Assembly: GCA_965243415.1 (NCBI GenBank)
Contig: OZ251549.1
Location: 1,302,001-1,366,000 of the forward strand
DNA from: G965204755 sp965243415
GTDB lineage: Bacteria; Acidobacteriota; Vicinamibacteria; Marinacidobacterales; Marinacidobacteraceae
DNA: 64,000 bases
Reading direction: 5' to 3'
The notes beneath the pieces are model-generated. The model made no database searches. It was not told the DNA's origin and saw only the letters and a program-made list of their open reading frames with translations. The position numbers were made by a program, and so were the translations under genes. Below are positions 42,101 through 45,400 of the stretch, one piece after another (the stretch's first letter is position 1; every line of letters starts with the position of its first letter).

Positions 42101-42277
42101 ACTCCGTTCACCGAGGCCGCCTGGCCGGACGCCCTCTCCCGGACGCTCCGCGCGGGGCTCCGGGTGGGCCGCTACGGCGAGGCGGTCCACTTCGAACTCG
42201 CCGGCGCCCGCTCCGACCGGGCCGGCGGCGCGGCCGACTACCGCTTCGACCTGCTCGGCCGGCTGCGGATCCCGTAG
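15164..42277 (+). CDS. Giant Calx-beta repeat surface protein with C-terminal barrel
   Basis: A 9,037-residue protein (order of 0.9 MDa). Residues 1-55 are a long signal peptide with an Arg-rich n-region, ending near PTAAAG. From residue 68 on, about 39 Calx-beta-type modules (SIDSP-x5-EGDSG start, TDEPNETV middle, GTGTI-x-DDD end; my hand count) alternate with about 30 related modules (VTLSLSP-x-SIAESG type). The acidic DDD/DEPNE motifs suggest Ca2+ binding. Residues 1,700-7,810 are near-identical 231-residue pairs. Then follow three divergent modules, a polyglycine linker (8,165-8,195), two putative-Ig (He_PIG-like) domains, an Ig-like domain, a further Ig/BIG2-like domain (about 8,510-8,585) and an autotransporter-like beta-barrel (about 8,585-9,037). 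Likely an outer-membrane-anchored adhesin or filament. The last residues are RIP, not the usual aromatic. Confidence 0.88.
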   Translation: MSRSLFSTALAVVRQAYARTPGRPGWRAPRRRAAAGLGFAVLLGALPAAVPTAAAGRPAPQDDGKGGPSLSIDSPTAAEGDGTLTFTVTLTGTASKEVVVDYADAGTGSATAGTDYTALPSGKLVFAANETTKTIVVTLTDDTTEESNETVVVSLANAANATLGTATGTGTITDDDAAPSLSVDSPTVAEGDGTLTFTLTLTPASGKEVTVEVADAGTGSATSGTDYTAFSATTLTFAPGDTSRTFSVPVTADTAAESSETVVVTLDKAANATLGTATGTGTITDDDATPTLSIDSPSVSEGDTGTATLTYTVSLSSSTSTEVTVDYAEGTGGTATAGSDYTALAAGALTFAAGDTRRTLTVTVHGDIVHEGDETIPVTLSAPKNATLGTATGTGTITDDETAPTLSIGSATVTEGNGASAVLGFPVTLSAASEAAITVDYEEGTGGTATAGTDYLALKSGTLTFAAAETAKTLAVSVIGDRRDEPDETVTVKLRSATIATIAAGTATGTITDDDDPPAVSLSSPTVPEGDSGSATLTFVAALSAASGREITVNYAPASSGTATAGTDYTAVESGTLTFAAGVRSASVAVPVTGDAIDEPNETVVLKLSDPVHATIATATGTGTITDDDATPTVTLSVTPDSISENGGTATVSATLSAASSQPTTITIPARSLTWSVPADASITIPAGSTDNADDTVTLTAIDNSDDEADRNLTVTGSASNAFAVGAVTGASLTLTDDDDSPVGQCTVNGVGGHATVSPGTISENGGTATVTAKILHAATDAMSVEFFFLWATLDTDFSVSGDGARASSVGWAANFPAGSAANTARTITITAIDDNAVGDRTLRIVPIFRAGAESCNYDLFLTMQDDDRALVVSALSGAPTEAGGAATFTVKLASAPSASVAVPVSSTDSSEGTVSPSRLTFTTTDWNTPQTVTVTGVDDAYHDGAPAWAARLGRPSTTDAGYARLGARDLALTTADDEETPTVTLSASPASISENGGTARVSAALSVASDAPTTITVAAVSGAFTVGGDATITIPRGHTVNSSDTITVTAVDNRADEVDRVVSVAGTAVNAVGVGAVTGASLTLEDDDGAPTVTLSASPATIAEGGQTSVSATLSAPWRSAITVTLDERTGVFSAAMTTITIPAGATTSAERLSVRANDDTSDLPDRVTTIEGRASYGPSGSPTTVPVAGAALTITDNDEPYSGGVHVWIYGSAATEASARGGTEFTIPFFVQLNLQATVDRPVSVDYYIREDLTTATEGQDYRAGGDFTRVTLPGVGSVLGGSLAIPASSTHVELGLTGIADTVSESAEVVAVQLIHPRNARITDAIGTVTVTDTTRPRHYFGTNYDGEQEGDDGRRTLRYTVFRDRNSGVSVATTVDYADAGAGTATSGTDYVAVTPGTLSFSTSDVLKDIEITLIGDRLDEEDETIVLQLSNPTNGVLRGGGATLTATGREVARIRDDDPLPALSIGSPSAFEGNDSTAALEFPVTLNPASGRRVTVRYFDDGGGTAASGTDYRTLAPGTLTFAAGETEKTIRVPILGDTLDEGNETVQVVLHHPGDATIRTATGTGAIVDDDGGSRLSILPARAYEGDAGSTDLTFTVRLSPASGQPVTVDYADAGTGTATSGTDYAALTAGTLTFAAGDTSKSVTVSVTGDTVVELDETVVVQLSGAGDTTIGTATATGVILDDESAPKATLSLSPASISEGGASSVSAVTATLDRASPVDTAITVSAAPGTNAAATDFSLSANTVLTIAAGDTASTGTVTVSAVDDRAIRPDRTVTVSGEATNSRGVTDPPAVTLTITDDDGEPTLSIDSPTVAEGDSGGTDLTFTVSLSVALTEEVTVRYADVGEGSATAGTDYGALTAGKLTFAAGDLSRTIVVSVAGDLTDEPDETVVVKLGAAEKAAISATAGTGTGTIRDDDDAPTVTLSLSPASIAESGSANASTVTARLDHPSSAATTITVAAAAGTNADAGDFSLSSNRTLSIAAGATTSTGAVTVTAVDDSTDGPDRSVTVSGSATNGLGITAPAAVTLTITDDEAEPTLSVDSPSVTEGDRGSRTLLFTVSLSAASDREITVDYADAGTGTAASGTDYAALGDGALTFAAGDLGKAITVSVTGDTTDEPHETVAVTLSGAANAAIGTATGTGTIRDDDDAPTVTLSLSPASIAESGSSNASTVTASLDHPSSAATTITVGAAAGTNAASGDFSLSNDRTLTIAAGETSSTGTVTVTAVDDSRDGPDKSVTVSGSATNGQGITAPTDRTLTITDDDAEPSLSMDSPGVTEGDRGSATLTFTVSLDAASDRQVTVDYADAGTGSAASGTDYTALGDGTLTFAAGDLSRTITVSVTGDTTDEGNETVAVTLSGATNATIAAATGTGTIRDDDDAPKVTLSLSPASIAEGGASNSSTVTASLDHPSSAATTITVGATAGTNAESGDFSLSANRTLTIAAGETGSTGAVTVTAVDNGVDEPDRSVTVTGSATNPRGVTDPASKTLTITDDDAEPTLSIDSPSITEGDTGSTALTFTVSLDPASGKEVTVDYADAGMGSVARATDYTAFTDGTLSFAAGETSKTITVSVPGDTTDEPNGMVTVRLSRALNAAFARATGTGTIRDDDDAPTVTLALSPTSIAESGAGNASTVTASLDHPSSAVTTITVAAAAGTNAGSGDFSLGANRTLTIAAGTTTSTGTVTITAVDDRRDGPDKSVTVSGSATNGQGITNPSDRTLTITDDDSEPSLSVDSPSVAEGDSGSAALTFTVTLSAASDRQITVGYADAGTGDATSGTDYTALTAGTLTFAAGDTSRTIPVSVTGDTTDEPNETVAVTLSGATNAAIATATGTGTIRDDDGAPTVTLALSPPSIAESGTSNASTVTASLDHPSSAATTITVNATAGTNAGSGDFSLSANRTLTIAAGDTNSTGTVTVTAVDDSRDGPDRSVTVSGSATNTQGITNPSEVTLTITDDDAEPSLAIGSASVAEGDSGSANLTFTVTLDAASDRQITVGYADAGTGDATSGTDYTALTAGTLTFAAGDLRRTITVSVTGDTTDESNETVEVTLSGATNAAIATATGTGTITDDDEAPTVTLALSPVSIAESGASNASTVTATLDHPSSAATTITVDAAAGTNAAAGDFSLSANRTLTIAAGATTSTGTVTITAVDDSRDGPDRSVTVSGSATNSRGVTNPSDRTLTITDDDSEPSLSVDSPGVAEGDSGAATLTFTVSLDAASDRQITVGYADAGTGDATSGTDYTALTAGTLTFAAGDTSKTIAVSITGDTTDEPNETVEVTLSGATNAAIATATGTGTIRDDDSAPTVTLALSPVSIAESGASNASTVTASLNRPSSAVTTITVDATAGTDAAAGDFSLSANRTLTIAAGTTTSTGTVTVTAVDDSRDGPDRSVTVSGSATNTRGITNPSDRTLTITDDDAEPSLSIGSASVTEGDSGSANLTFTVSLSAASDRQITVGYADAGTGDATSGTDYTAVTAGTLTFTAGDLRRTITVSVTGDTTDEPNETVEVTLSGATNAALSTATGTGTITDDDGAPTVTLSLSPPSIAESGTSSASTVTASLDHPSSAVTTITVDAAAGTNAASGDFSLSANETLTIAAGDTNSTGTVTITAVDDSRDGPDKSVTVSGSATNTQGITNPSEVTLTITDDDAEPSLSIGSASVAEGDSGSTNLTFTVTLSAASDKQITVGYANAGTGDATSGTDYTALAAGTLTFAAGDTSQTITVSVTGDTTDEPNETVELTLSGATNAAIATATGTGTIRDDDAEPSLSIGSASVAEGDSGSTNLTFTVSLSAASGKQITVGYADAGTGDATSGTDYTALPAGTLTFAAGDTSQTITVSVTGDPTDEPNETVAVTLSGANNATIGTATGTGTIRDDDDAPKVTLALSPGSIAESGSSNASTVTATLDHPSSAATTITVDAVAGTNAGSGDFSLSVNETLTIAAGETSSTGTVTVTAVDDSRDGPDKSVTVSGTATNTRGITNPSDLTLTITDDDAEPSLSIGSASVAEGDSGSANLTFTVSLDAASDRQITVGYADAGTGDATSGTDYTALTAGTLTFAAGDTSQTITVSVTGDTTDEPNETVEVTLSGATNAAITTATGTGTIRDDDAEPTLSIGSASVTEGDSGSANLTFTVTLSAASDRQITVGYADAGTGDATSGTDYTALTAGTLTFAAGDTSQTITVSVTGDTTDEPNETVEVTLSGATNAAIATATGTGTITDDDDAPTVTLALSRTSIAESGSSNSSTVTASLDHPSSAVTTITVDVAAGTNAASGDFSLSATKTLTIAAGDTSSTGTVTITAVDNSKDGPDRSVTVSGTATNTRGITNPSDLTLTITDDDGEPSLSIDSPSATEGDSGSATLTFTVTLSAASDRQITVAYADAGTGTATSGTDYTALGDGTLTFAAGDTSKTIAVSITGDTTDEPRETVAVTLSGASNAAIGTATGTGTITDDDDAPEVSLSLSAASIAESGASNSSTVTASLDHPSSAVTTITVDAAAGTNAASGDFSISNDKTLTIAAGDTSSTGTVTITAVDDSRDGPDRSITVSGSATNTQGITNPSDLTLTITDDDGEPSLSIDSPSATEGDSGSATLTFTVTLSGASDRQITVAYADAGTGTATSGTDYTALGDGTLTFAAGDTSKTIAVSITGDTTDEPRETVAVTLSGATNAAISTATGTGTIRDDDDAPEVTLSLSPASIAESGVSNASTVTASLDHPSSAATTITVDAVAGTNAGFGDFSLSVNKTLTIAAGETSSTGTVTVTAVDDSRDGPDKSITVSGSATNTQGITNPSDRTLTITDDDGEPSLSIDSPSATEGDSGSATLTFTVTLSAASDRQITVGYADAATGSATSGTDYTALSDGTLTFAAGDTSQTITVSVTGDTTDEPNETVAVTLSGATNAAISTATGIGTIRDDDGAPKVTLALSPISIAESGSSNSSTVTASLDHPSSAVTTITVASAAGTNAASGDFSLSSNKVLTIAAGDTTSTGTVTITAVDDSRDGPDKSVTVSGSATNSQGITNPSDRTLTITDDDGEPSLSIDSPSATEGDSGSATLTFTVTLSGASDRQITVGYADAATGSATSGTDYTALSDGTLTFAAGDTSQTITVSVTGDTTDEPNETVEVTLSGATNAAISTATGIGTIRDDDGAPKVTLALSPISIAESGSSNSSTVTATLDHPSSAATTITVEATAGTNAASGDFSLSANKILTIAAGETTSTGTVTITAVDDNRDGPDKSVTVSGSATNSQGITDPSDRTLAITDDDGEPSLSIDSPSVTEGDSGSATLTFTVALSAASDRQITVGYADAGTGDATSGTDYTAVTAGTLTFAAGDTSKTITVSVTGDTTDEPNETVEVTLSGATNAAISTATGAGTIRDDDDAPKATLSLSPISIAESGASNASTVTANLDHPSSAATTITVDAAAGTNAASGDFSLSANKVLTIPAGETSSTGAVTITAVDDSRDGPDKSVTVSGTATNTQGIADPSDLTLTITDDDGEPSLSIDSPSATEGDSGSANLTFTVTLSAASDRQVTVGYADAGTGTATSGTDYTALGDGTLTFAAGDTSKTIAVSVTGDTTDEPNETVAVTLSGATNAAISAATGTGTIRDDDDAPKVTLALSPTSIAESGSSNASTVTATLDHRSSATTTITVEAAAGTNAVSGDFSLSANRTLTIAAGTTTSTGTVTVTAVDDSRDGPDKSVTVSGMATNTQGVTDPSDLTLTITDDDGEPSLSIDSPSVTEGDSGSATLTFTVALSAASDRQITVGYADAGTGDATSGTDYTAVTAGTLTFAAGDTSKTITVSVTGDTTDEPNETVEVTLSGATNAAISTATGAGTIRDDDDAPKVTLSLSPISIAESGASNASTVTANLDHPSSAATTITVDAAAGTNAASGDFSLSASKTLTIAAGDTSSTGTVTVTAVDDSRDGPDKSVTVSGTATNTQGIADPSDLTLTITDDDGEPSLSIDSPSATEGDSGSETLTFTVTLSAASDRQITVGYADAGTGTATSGTDYTAIPTGTLTFAAGDLSQTITVSVTGDTTDEPNETVAVTLSGATNAAVSTATGTGTITDDDGAPTVTLALSPGSIAESGSSNASTVTASLDHPSSAVTTITVDAAAGTNAGSGDFSLSANKTLTIAAGDTSSTGAVTVTAVDDNRDGPDKSVTVSGSATNSQGITNPSEVTLTITDDDGEPSLSIDSPSAAEGDSGSATLTFTVTLSAASDRQITVGYADAATGSATSGTDYTALGDSTLTFAAGDTSKTIAVSVTGDTTDEPNETVAVTLSGATNAAISTATGTGTIRDDDAEPSLSIGSASVTEGDGGAATLTFTVTLSAASDKQVTVGYADAGTGSATSGTDYTALGDGTLTFAAGDLSQTITVSVTGDTTDEPNETVEVTLSGATNAAISTATGAGTIRDDDDAPKATLSLSPISIAESGASNASTVTASLDHPSSAATTITVDAAAGTNAASGDFSLSANKVLTIPAGGTSSTGAVTITAVDDSRDGPDKSVTVSGSATNSQGIADPSDRTLTITDDDGEPSLSIDSPSVTEGDSGSATLTFTVALSAASDRQITVGYADAATGSATSGTDYAALGDGTLTFAAGDTSKTIAVSVAGDTTDEPNETVAVTLSGATNAAISTATGTGTIRDDDGAPKVTLALSPGSIAESGTSNVSTVTASLDHPSSAATTITVEAAAGTNAASGDFSLSASKTLTIAAGDTTSTGTVTVTAVDDSRDGPDKSVTVSGSATNSQGITNPSEVTLTITDDDGEPSLSIDSPSVTEGDSGSADLTFTVTLSAASDRQVTVGYADAGTGDATSGTDYTAVTAGTLTFAAGDLSQTITVSVAGDTTDEPNETVAVTLSGATNAAVSTATGTGTITDDDGAPTVTLALSPGSIAESGSSNASTVTASLDHPSSAVTTITVDAAAGTNAGSGDFSLSADKTLTIAAGETSSTGTVTITAVDDSRDGPDKSVTVSGTATNTQGITNPSDLTLTITDDDGEPSLSIDSPSATEGDSGSVSLTFTVTLSAASDRQVTVGYADAGTGTATSGTDYAALGDGTLTFAAGDTSKTITVSVTGDTTDEPNETVAVTLSGATNAAISTATGTGTITDDDDAPTVTLSLSSTSIAESGASNSSTVAASLDHPSSAVTTITVAAAAGTNAASGDFSLSSNKVLTIAAGETTSTGAVTITAVDNPTDGPDKSVTVSGSATNGQGITNPSEKTLTITDDDGEPSLSIDSPSVTEGDSGSAALTFTVSLSTASDRQITVDYADAGTGTATSGTDYTALGDGTLTFAAGDTSQTITVSVTGDTTDEPNETVEVELSDAANAAISTATGTGAITDDDDTPTVTLALSPGSIAESGASNASTVTASLDHPSSAATTITVDAAAGTNAASGDFSLSSNRTLTIAAGDTSSTGTVTITAVDDSRDGPDKSVTVSGTATNTQGITNPSDRTLTITDDDGEPSLSIDSPSVTEGDSGSETLTFTVTLSAASDRQVTVDYADAGTGDATSGTDYTALGDGTLTFAAGDLSQTITVSVTGDTTDEPNETVEVELSNAANATISTATGTGAITDDDEAPTVTLALSPGSIAESGASNASTVTASLDHPSSATTTITVEAAAGTNAASGDFSLSSNKVLTIAAGDTGSTGTVTITAVDDSRDGPDKSVTVSGTATNTQGITNPSDLTLTITDDDGEPSLSIDSPSAAEGDSGSATLTFTVSLSAASDRQITVDYADAGTGDATSGTDYAALGDGTLTFAAGDLSQTITVSVTGDTTDEPNETVEVELSRAENATLSTAVGTGTINDDDGAPSLAIGSPSLREGDTGTSDLVFAVTLNPASGQRVTVEYADAGTGTATSGIDYTALRGGTLTFEPGETSHTISVSVGGDTADEPDETVALTLSNASNATIGTAGGTGTINDDDDPPSIRIVGTNVNEGHRGSTAMLFQVSLSALSGRQITVDYADAGTGTATGGTDYSAVADGTLTFAAGEFTRTISVSVLGDTDREGDETIVLELDSAVNATIGTDSATGTIREDDGGTSRGGAAPAFSMDSPSVREGDEGSTSLVFTVTLTPASDSEATVSYAVAETGTASAADFTAPAPGTLTFAAGTTSATIPVTVLGDEEEEEDETIHLRLSDPTGAVLANATGIGAILDDDSADGDDGGGGGGGGGGGGGSGGGGGGGGGGGGGGGGAGEVLEFIGPIPAQTWRESVPIAPLTLPEAVGGEAPLVYALSPRPPSGLTLDPAGRTLTGIPANPQPATAYSWTVTDAAGDSASLPFTIAVRPNGVPSFGRAEGPELRYRAGRRLTPETLPAATGGDGALTYTVTPGLPRGLFFDSDSRQITGMPVVPKPRTIHTLTAADADGDTASLRFGLLVESGPVLESLRLVSRPEMGDTYLFGERIEVEALFSEPVMPNETASLSLTIGMDMRSATLAESGGRRLRFAYTVTETDHDPDGVSVSADAGGLLVARVSASGGSAVGHFHSRVPDQPGHRVDGAAQAVGTLPPVTLTLGGAPARVPVADAFHAAFRHEVRSGAPEVATVALDGTTVVLTPVGEGETTVTVTGTNAGGSAEQRFEVTVVTAAAERAVVENAVAGLGRSLLSSASGSVGRRLLDGATGVRDKARDGDRGENESEDEVAFSGLPTDDRARLEEALGTARSFTLSARRAGGPRWTVWGNGDLQSFSGDAGPANTYEGRPRNGWLGVDVARNGVLAGLSVSRGAADLDYTFADSASDAAGTGRIETRFFQVHPYLSWSPGERTRVWGQGGFGRGSATLTRSVAAAPERADLNLMLGLAGLRRVVATGGGTSLALRADLGGVRLSFAEGGALLDDLSSTVYRGRLGFEVTTALGPLTPFAEVAGRYDGGAGATGAGLELAGGLRLADAAGRLGLEARGRLLALHAASGYRESGLSLTARFTPQGVDRGLLMEVRPAWGASASGAQALWQDGALGNAAGAPAAGRAGSLAARIGYGMGLLTPFTEAAWPDALSRTLRAGLRVGRYGEAVHFELAGARSDRAGGAADYRFDLLGRLRIP
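20240..38590 (+). repeat. Tandem 693-bp coding repeats
   Basis: About 25 units, mostly 693 bp (231 codons), each one B-type plus one A-type module. The B module is missing near 26490, 27525 and 34100. Some stretches are nearly identical: the segment starting about 30979 recurs at about 32365, 1,386 bp (two units) away, and part of it again near 34330-34640. This mosaic pattern points to recent unequal crossing-over or gene conversion. Confidence 0.9.
39656..39748 (+). repeat. Polyglycine-encoding GGN tract
   Basis: About 30 consecutive Gly codons (GGC, GGT, GGA mixed) interrupted by one Ser codon, separating the Calx-beta stack from the C-terminal Ig and barrel domains. Probably a flexible linker. 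The second giant has only a short GGGGGEEE stretch at the same place. Confidence 0.9.
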
Positions 42278-42458
42278 CGCCGGCGGGTCGCTCCGCCGCC
42301 GGACTTCCGCCCGACCGAGCCCGCGCCGACGGGGCGCCGGCACGCCCGCCGCGCGGCCGGTCCCCCCGGACGACGCGCCTCCGCCAGCCCCGGAGATGCG
42401 GGTCGTGGAACGGGCGCCCGTCTCGGAACGACGGCCTCCGCCGCGGTTTCGCCGGGCG

Positions 42459-42464
42459 TAGAAT
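42459..42464 (+). promoter_or_regulatory. Putative -10 box (TAGAAT) of the second giant gene
   Basis: TAGAAT lies 21 bases before the TTG at 42485, the same hexamer and offset as in front of nqrC. No clear -35 seen. Transcription could also continue from the first giant gene, which ends 207 bases upstream. Confidence 0.4.
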
Positions 42465-42484
42465 GCGACCGTATCCGGTGTTTC

Positions 42485-45400
42485 TTGCGCCTCTTGCCGG
42501 CGGTTCCGCCCCGAAACCGACCCGCAGCCCGGCCGACACCGACCCCGACCGCTTCGGGGCGTAGTCCCCGGCGTCGCTCCCGGGGGCGCGGTCGCGGAGG
42601 GGTCGCCGTCAGCGCGGCCGGGCCCCGTCTCCGTCGCCCGGCGCGGCCCCGCTCGTCGCCGGGAGTCGCCCTCGCCCGCGCCGCCCGCCGGTTCCGCAGC
42701 GGGTGGACGCCGCTGCTCTTCGCCCTCGTTTTCGGGTGGGCCGGCGACGCCGCCGGCCAGTCCCGGACGATCACCATCGATTCGCCGACCGTCGCCGAGG
42801 GGAACCCGGTCGCGCCGGACCCCGACAAGCCGGATCAGGTCGAAGCCACGGTCGACCTGGTCTTCACGCTCACGCTCAGCAGCGCCTCCCCGGAGGGGAA
42901 GGAAACCGTCCGGTATCGGGACGCGGGGACCGGGACGGCGACCGCGGAAAAGGACTATATCGAGATCGAAACGGGTACGGAGGCGAACAAGGATGTGAAC
43001 TACGCCCTGGCGGGATGGAGCGCCTCCGAGACGACGACGACCATCACCATAACCGTCCGCAGCGACGACCTGGATGAAGCGAACGAGACGATCGTCCTGA
43101 ATTTCAGCGATCCGAACGGCGCGACACTGGCGGTGACGACCGCCACCGGAACGATCACCGACGACGACCCGACGCCGGCGGTGACCCTTTCCCTCGGCAA
43201 CTCTTCCATCGCGGAGAGCGGCTCGACCGCTTCCACGAATGTGACCGCCGGTCTGGACAACCGGTCGAGCGTGGACACCACGGTTACGGTCGCCGCCGCG
43301 GCGGGGACGAACGCGGACTCCGCGGATTTCTCCCTGAGCGCCAACAAGGTCTTGACGATCGCCGCCGGCCAGACGACGAGCACCGGCACGGTGACGATCG
43401 CGGCCGTGGACAACGCCCTCGACGAGGAGGACAAGAGCGTAACCGTGTCCGGCACGGCTTCGAACACGGTCGGGATCACCCAGCCCGCGAATGTGACGCT
43501 GACGATCACCGACGACGATCCGGAACCGTCGCTCTCCATCTCTTCGCCCTCGGTAACCGAAGGCGACAGCGGGTCGGCCGACCTGACCTTCACGGTTACG
43601 CTGGACGCCGCCTCCGGGAAGGAGGTCACCGTCGAATACGCGGACGCCGGGTCCGGCACGGCGACTTCCGGAACCGACTACACCGCGATCGTCGCCGGAA
43701 CGCTGACCTTCGCCCCCGGCGAGACCACCAAGGACCTGACCGTGGCGGTTGCCGGCGACACCGATTCCGAGACCGACGAGACCGTCGCGGTGCGGCTGGG
43801 CAATCCGATGCACGCCACCATCGCGACCTCCCTCGGTACCGGGACGATCCGGGACCAGGACGGCCCGCCGACGGTTACGCTCGCGCTCTCCGCGGCCGAG
43901 ATCCCGGAGAGCGGGGCGAACAACTCCGCCACCGTGACCGCCTCCCTGAACCGCGCCTCGACGGCGGTTACCACGATCACCGTTTCGGCGACGGCGGGCG
44001 CGAACGCGGACGCCTCGAACTTCAGCCTCACCGGCAGCGAACTCACCATCGCCGCCGGCGACCTCGCCAGCACCGGCGCCGTCACGATCGCCGCGGTGGA
44101 CGACGCCGACGACGAACTGGATCGAAAGGTCGTCGTCTCCGGCGTCGCCGCGAACTCCGACCCCGAGGGCGTGAGCGGCCCGGCTTCGCTGACCCTCACC
44201 ATCGTGGACGACGACGGCCTCCCGGGGCTCTATGTGGATTCCCCGGAGGTTGCCGAGGGCGACAGCGGCTCCACGGCGATGGACTTCACGGTAACCGTGA
44301 GCCCGGCGCCGAGCGCCGCGGTCTCGGTGGACTACGCCGACGCCGGAACCGGCGCCGCGACGAGCGGCACGGACTACACCGCCCTCACCGCCGGCTCCCT
44401 CGGTTTCGCCGCGGCCGAGACCACGAAGACCATCACCGTCTCCGTGCTCGGGGACGCCCTGGACGAGACCGACGAGACCGTGGTGCTCGCCCTGTCGAAC
44501 GCTGCCGGCGCCACCCTCGGCGCCTCGAGCGCCATCGGCACGATCCGCGACGACGACACCTCCTCCTCCCTGTCCATCTCCTCGGAGACGGTAACCGAAG
44601 GCACCGGCCCCGCCACCGACCTGACCTTCACGGTGTCCCTGAGCGCCGTCAGCGCCCGGCAGGTAACCGTGAACTACGCGGACGCCGGCAGCGGAACCGC
44701 CGCTTCCGGACAGGACTACACCGCCATCCCCGCCGGAACCCTGACCTTCGCCCCCGGCGACACGACGAAGACCTTCACCGTGTCGGTTACCGGGGACGCT
44801 CTGGACGAAACCTCGGAGACGGTGGCGGTGACCCTGAGCGGGGCCCGGGGCGCGCGGATCGCCACCGCGACGGCGAGCGGGACGATCACCGACGACGACG
44901 ACCCGCCGAGCCTCTCCCTGGATTCGCCGACGATCGCCGAAGGGGACAGCGGCTCCACGAACCTGGACTTCACGGTGTCCCTGAGCGCCGTCTCCGGGCA
45001 GGAGGTAACCGTCGACTACGCCGAGGGGAGCGGCGGAACGGCGACCTCCGGCACCGACTACACTGCGATCACCGCCGGGACCCTGACGATCGCCGCCGGC
45101 CGCGCCCGCGGGACGATCCGGGTGGTGGTTACCGGCGACCGCACCGACGAAGGGAGCGAAACGATCGTCCTGCGACTGAGCAGCGCGGGGAACGCGACGA
45201 TCGCCAACGCCACGGGGACGGGGACCGTTACCGACGACGACGGCGCGCCGCGGGTGACGCTCGCGCTGCAGCGCTGGTCGATCACCGAGAGCGGCAGCAG
45301 CCTGGTTACCGCGAGCCTCACGCACCCCTCGACCGAGGCCACGACGGTAACGGTGGCGTTCGCCGCCGGAGCGAACACGCAGACGACGCACTTCGCCACC

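Noticed and set aside
42463..42564. 33-codon leader peptide before the second giant
   Set aside because: It overlaps the putative -10 box and the TTG start in another frame, and has no ribosome-binding site or attenuator-like structure.
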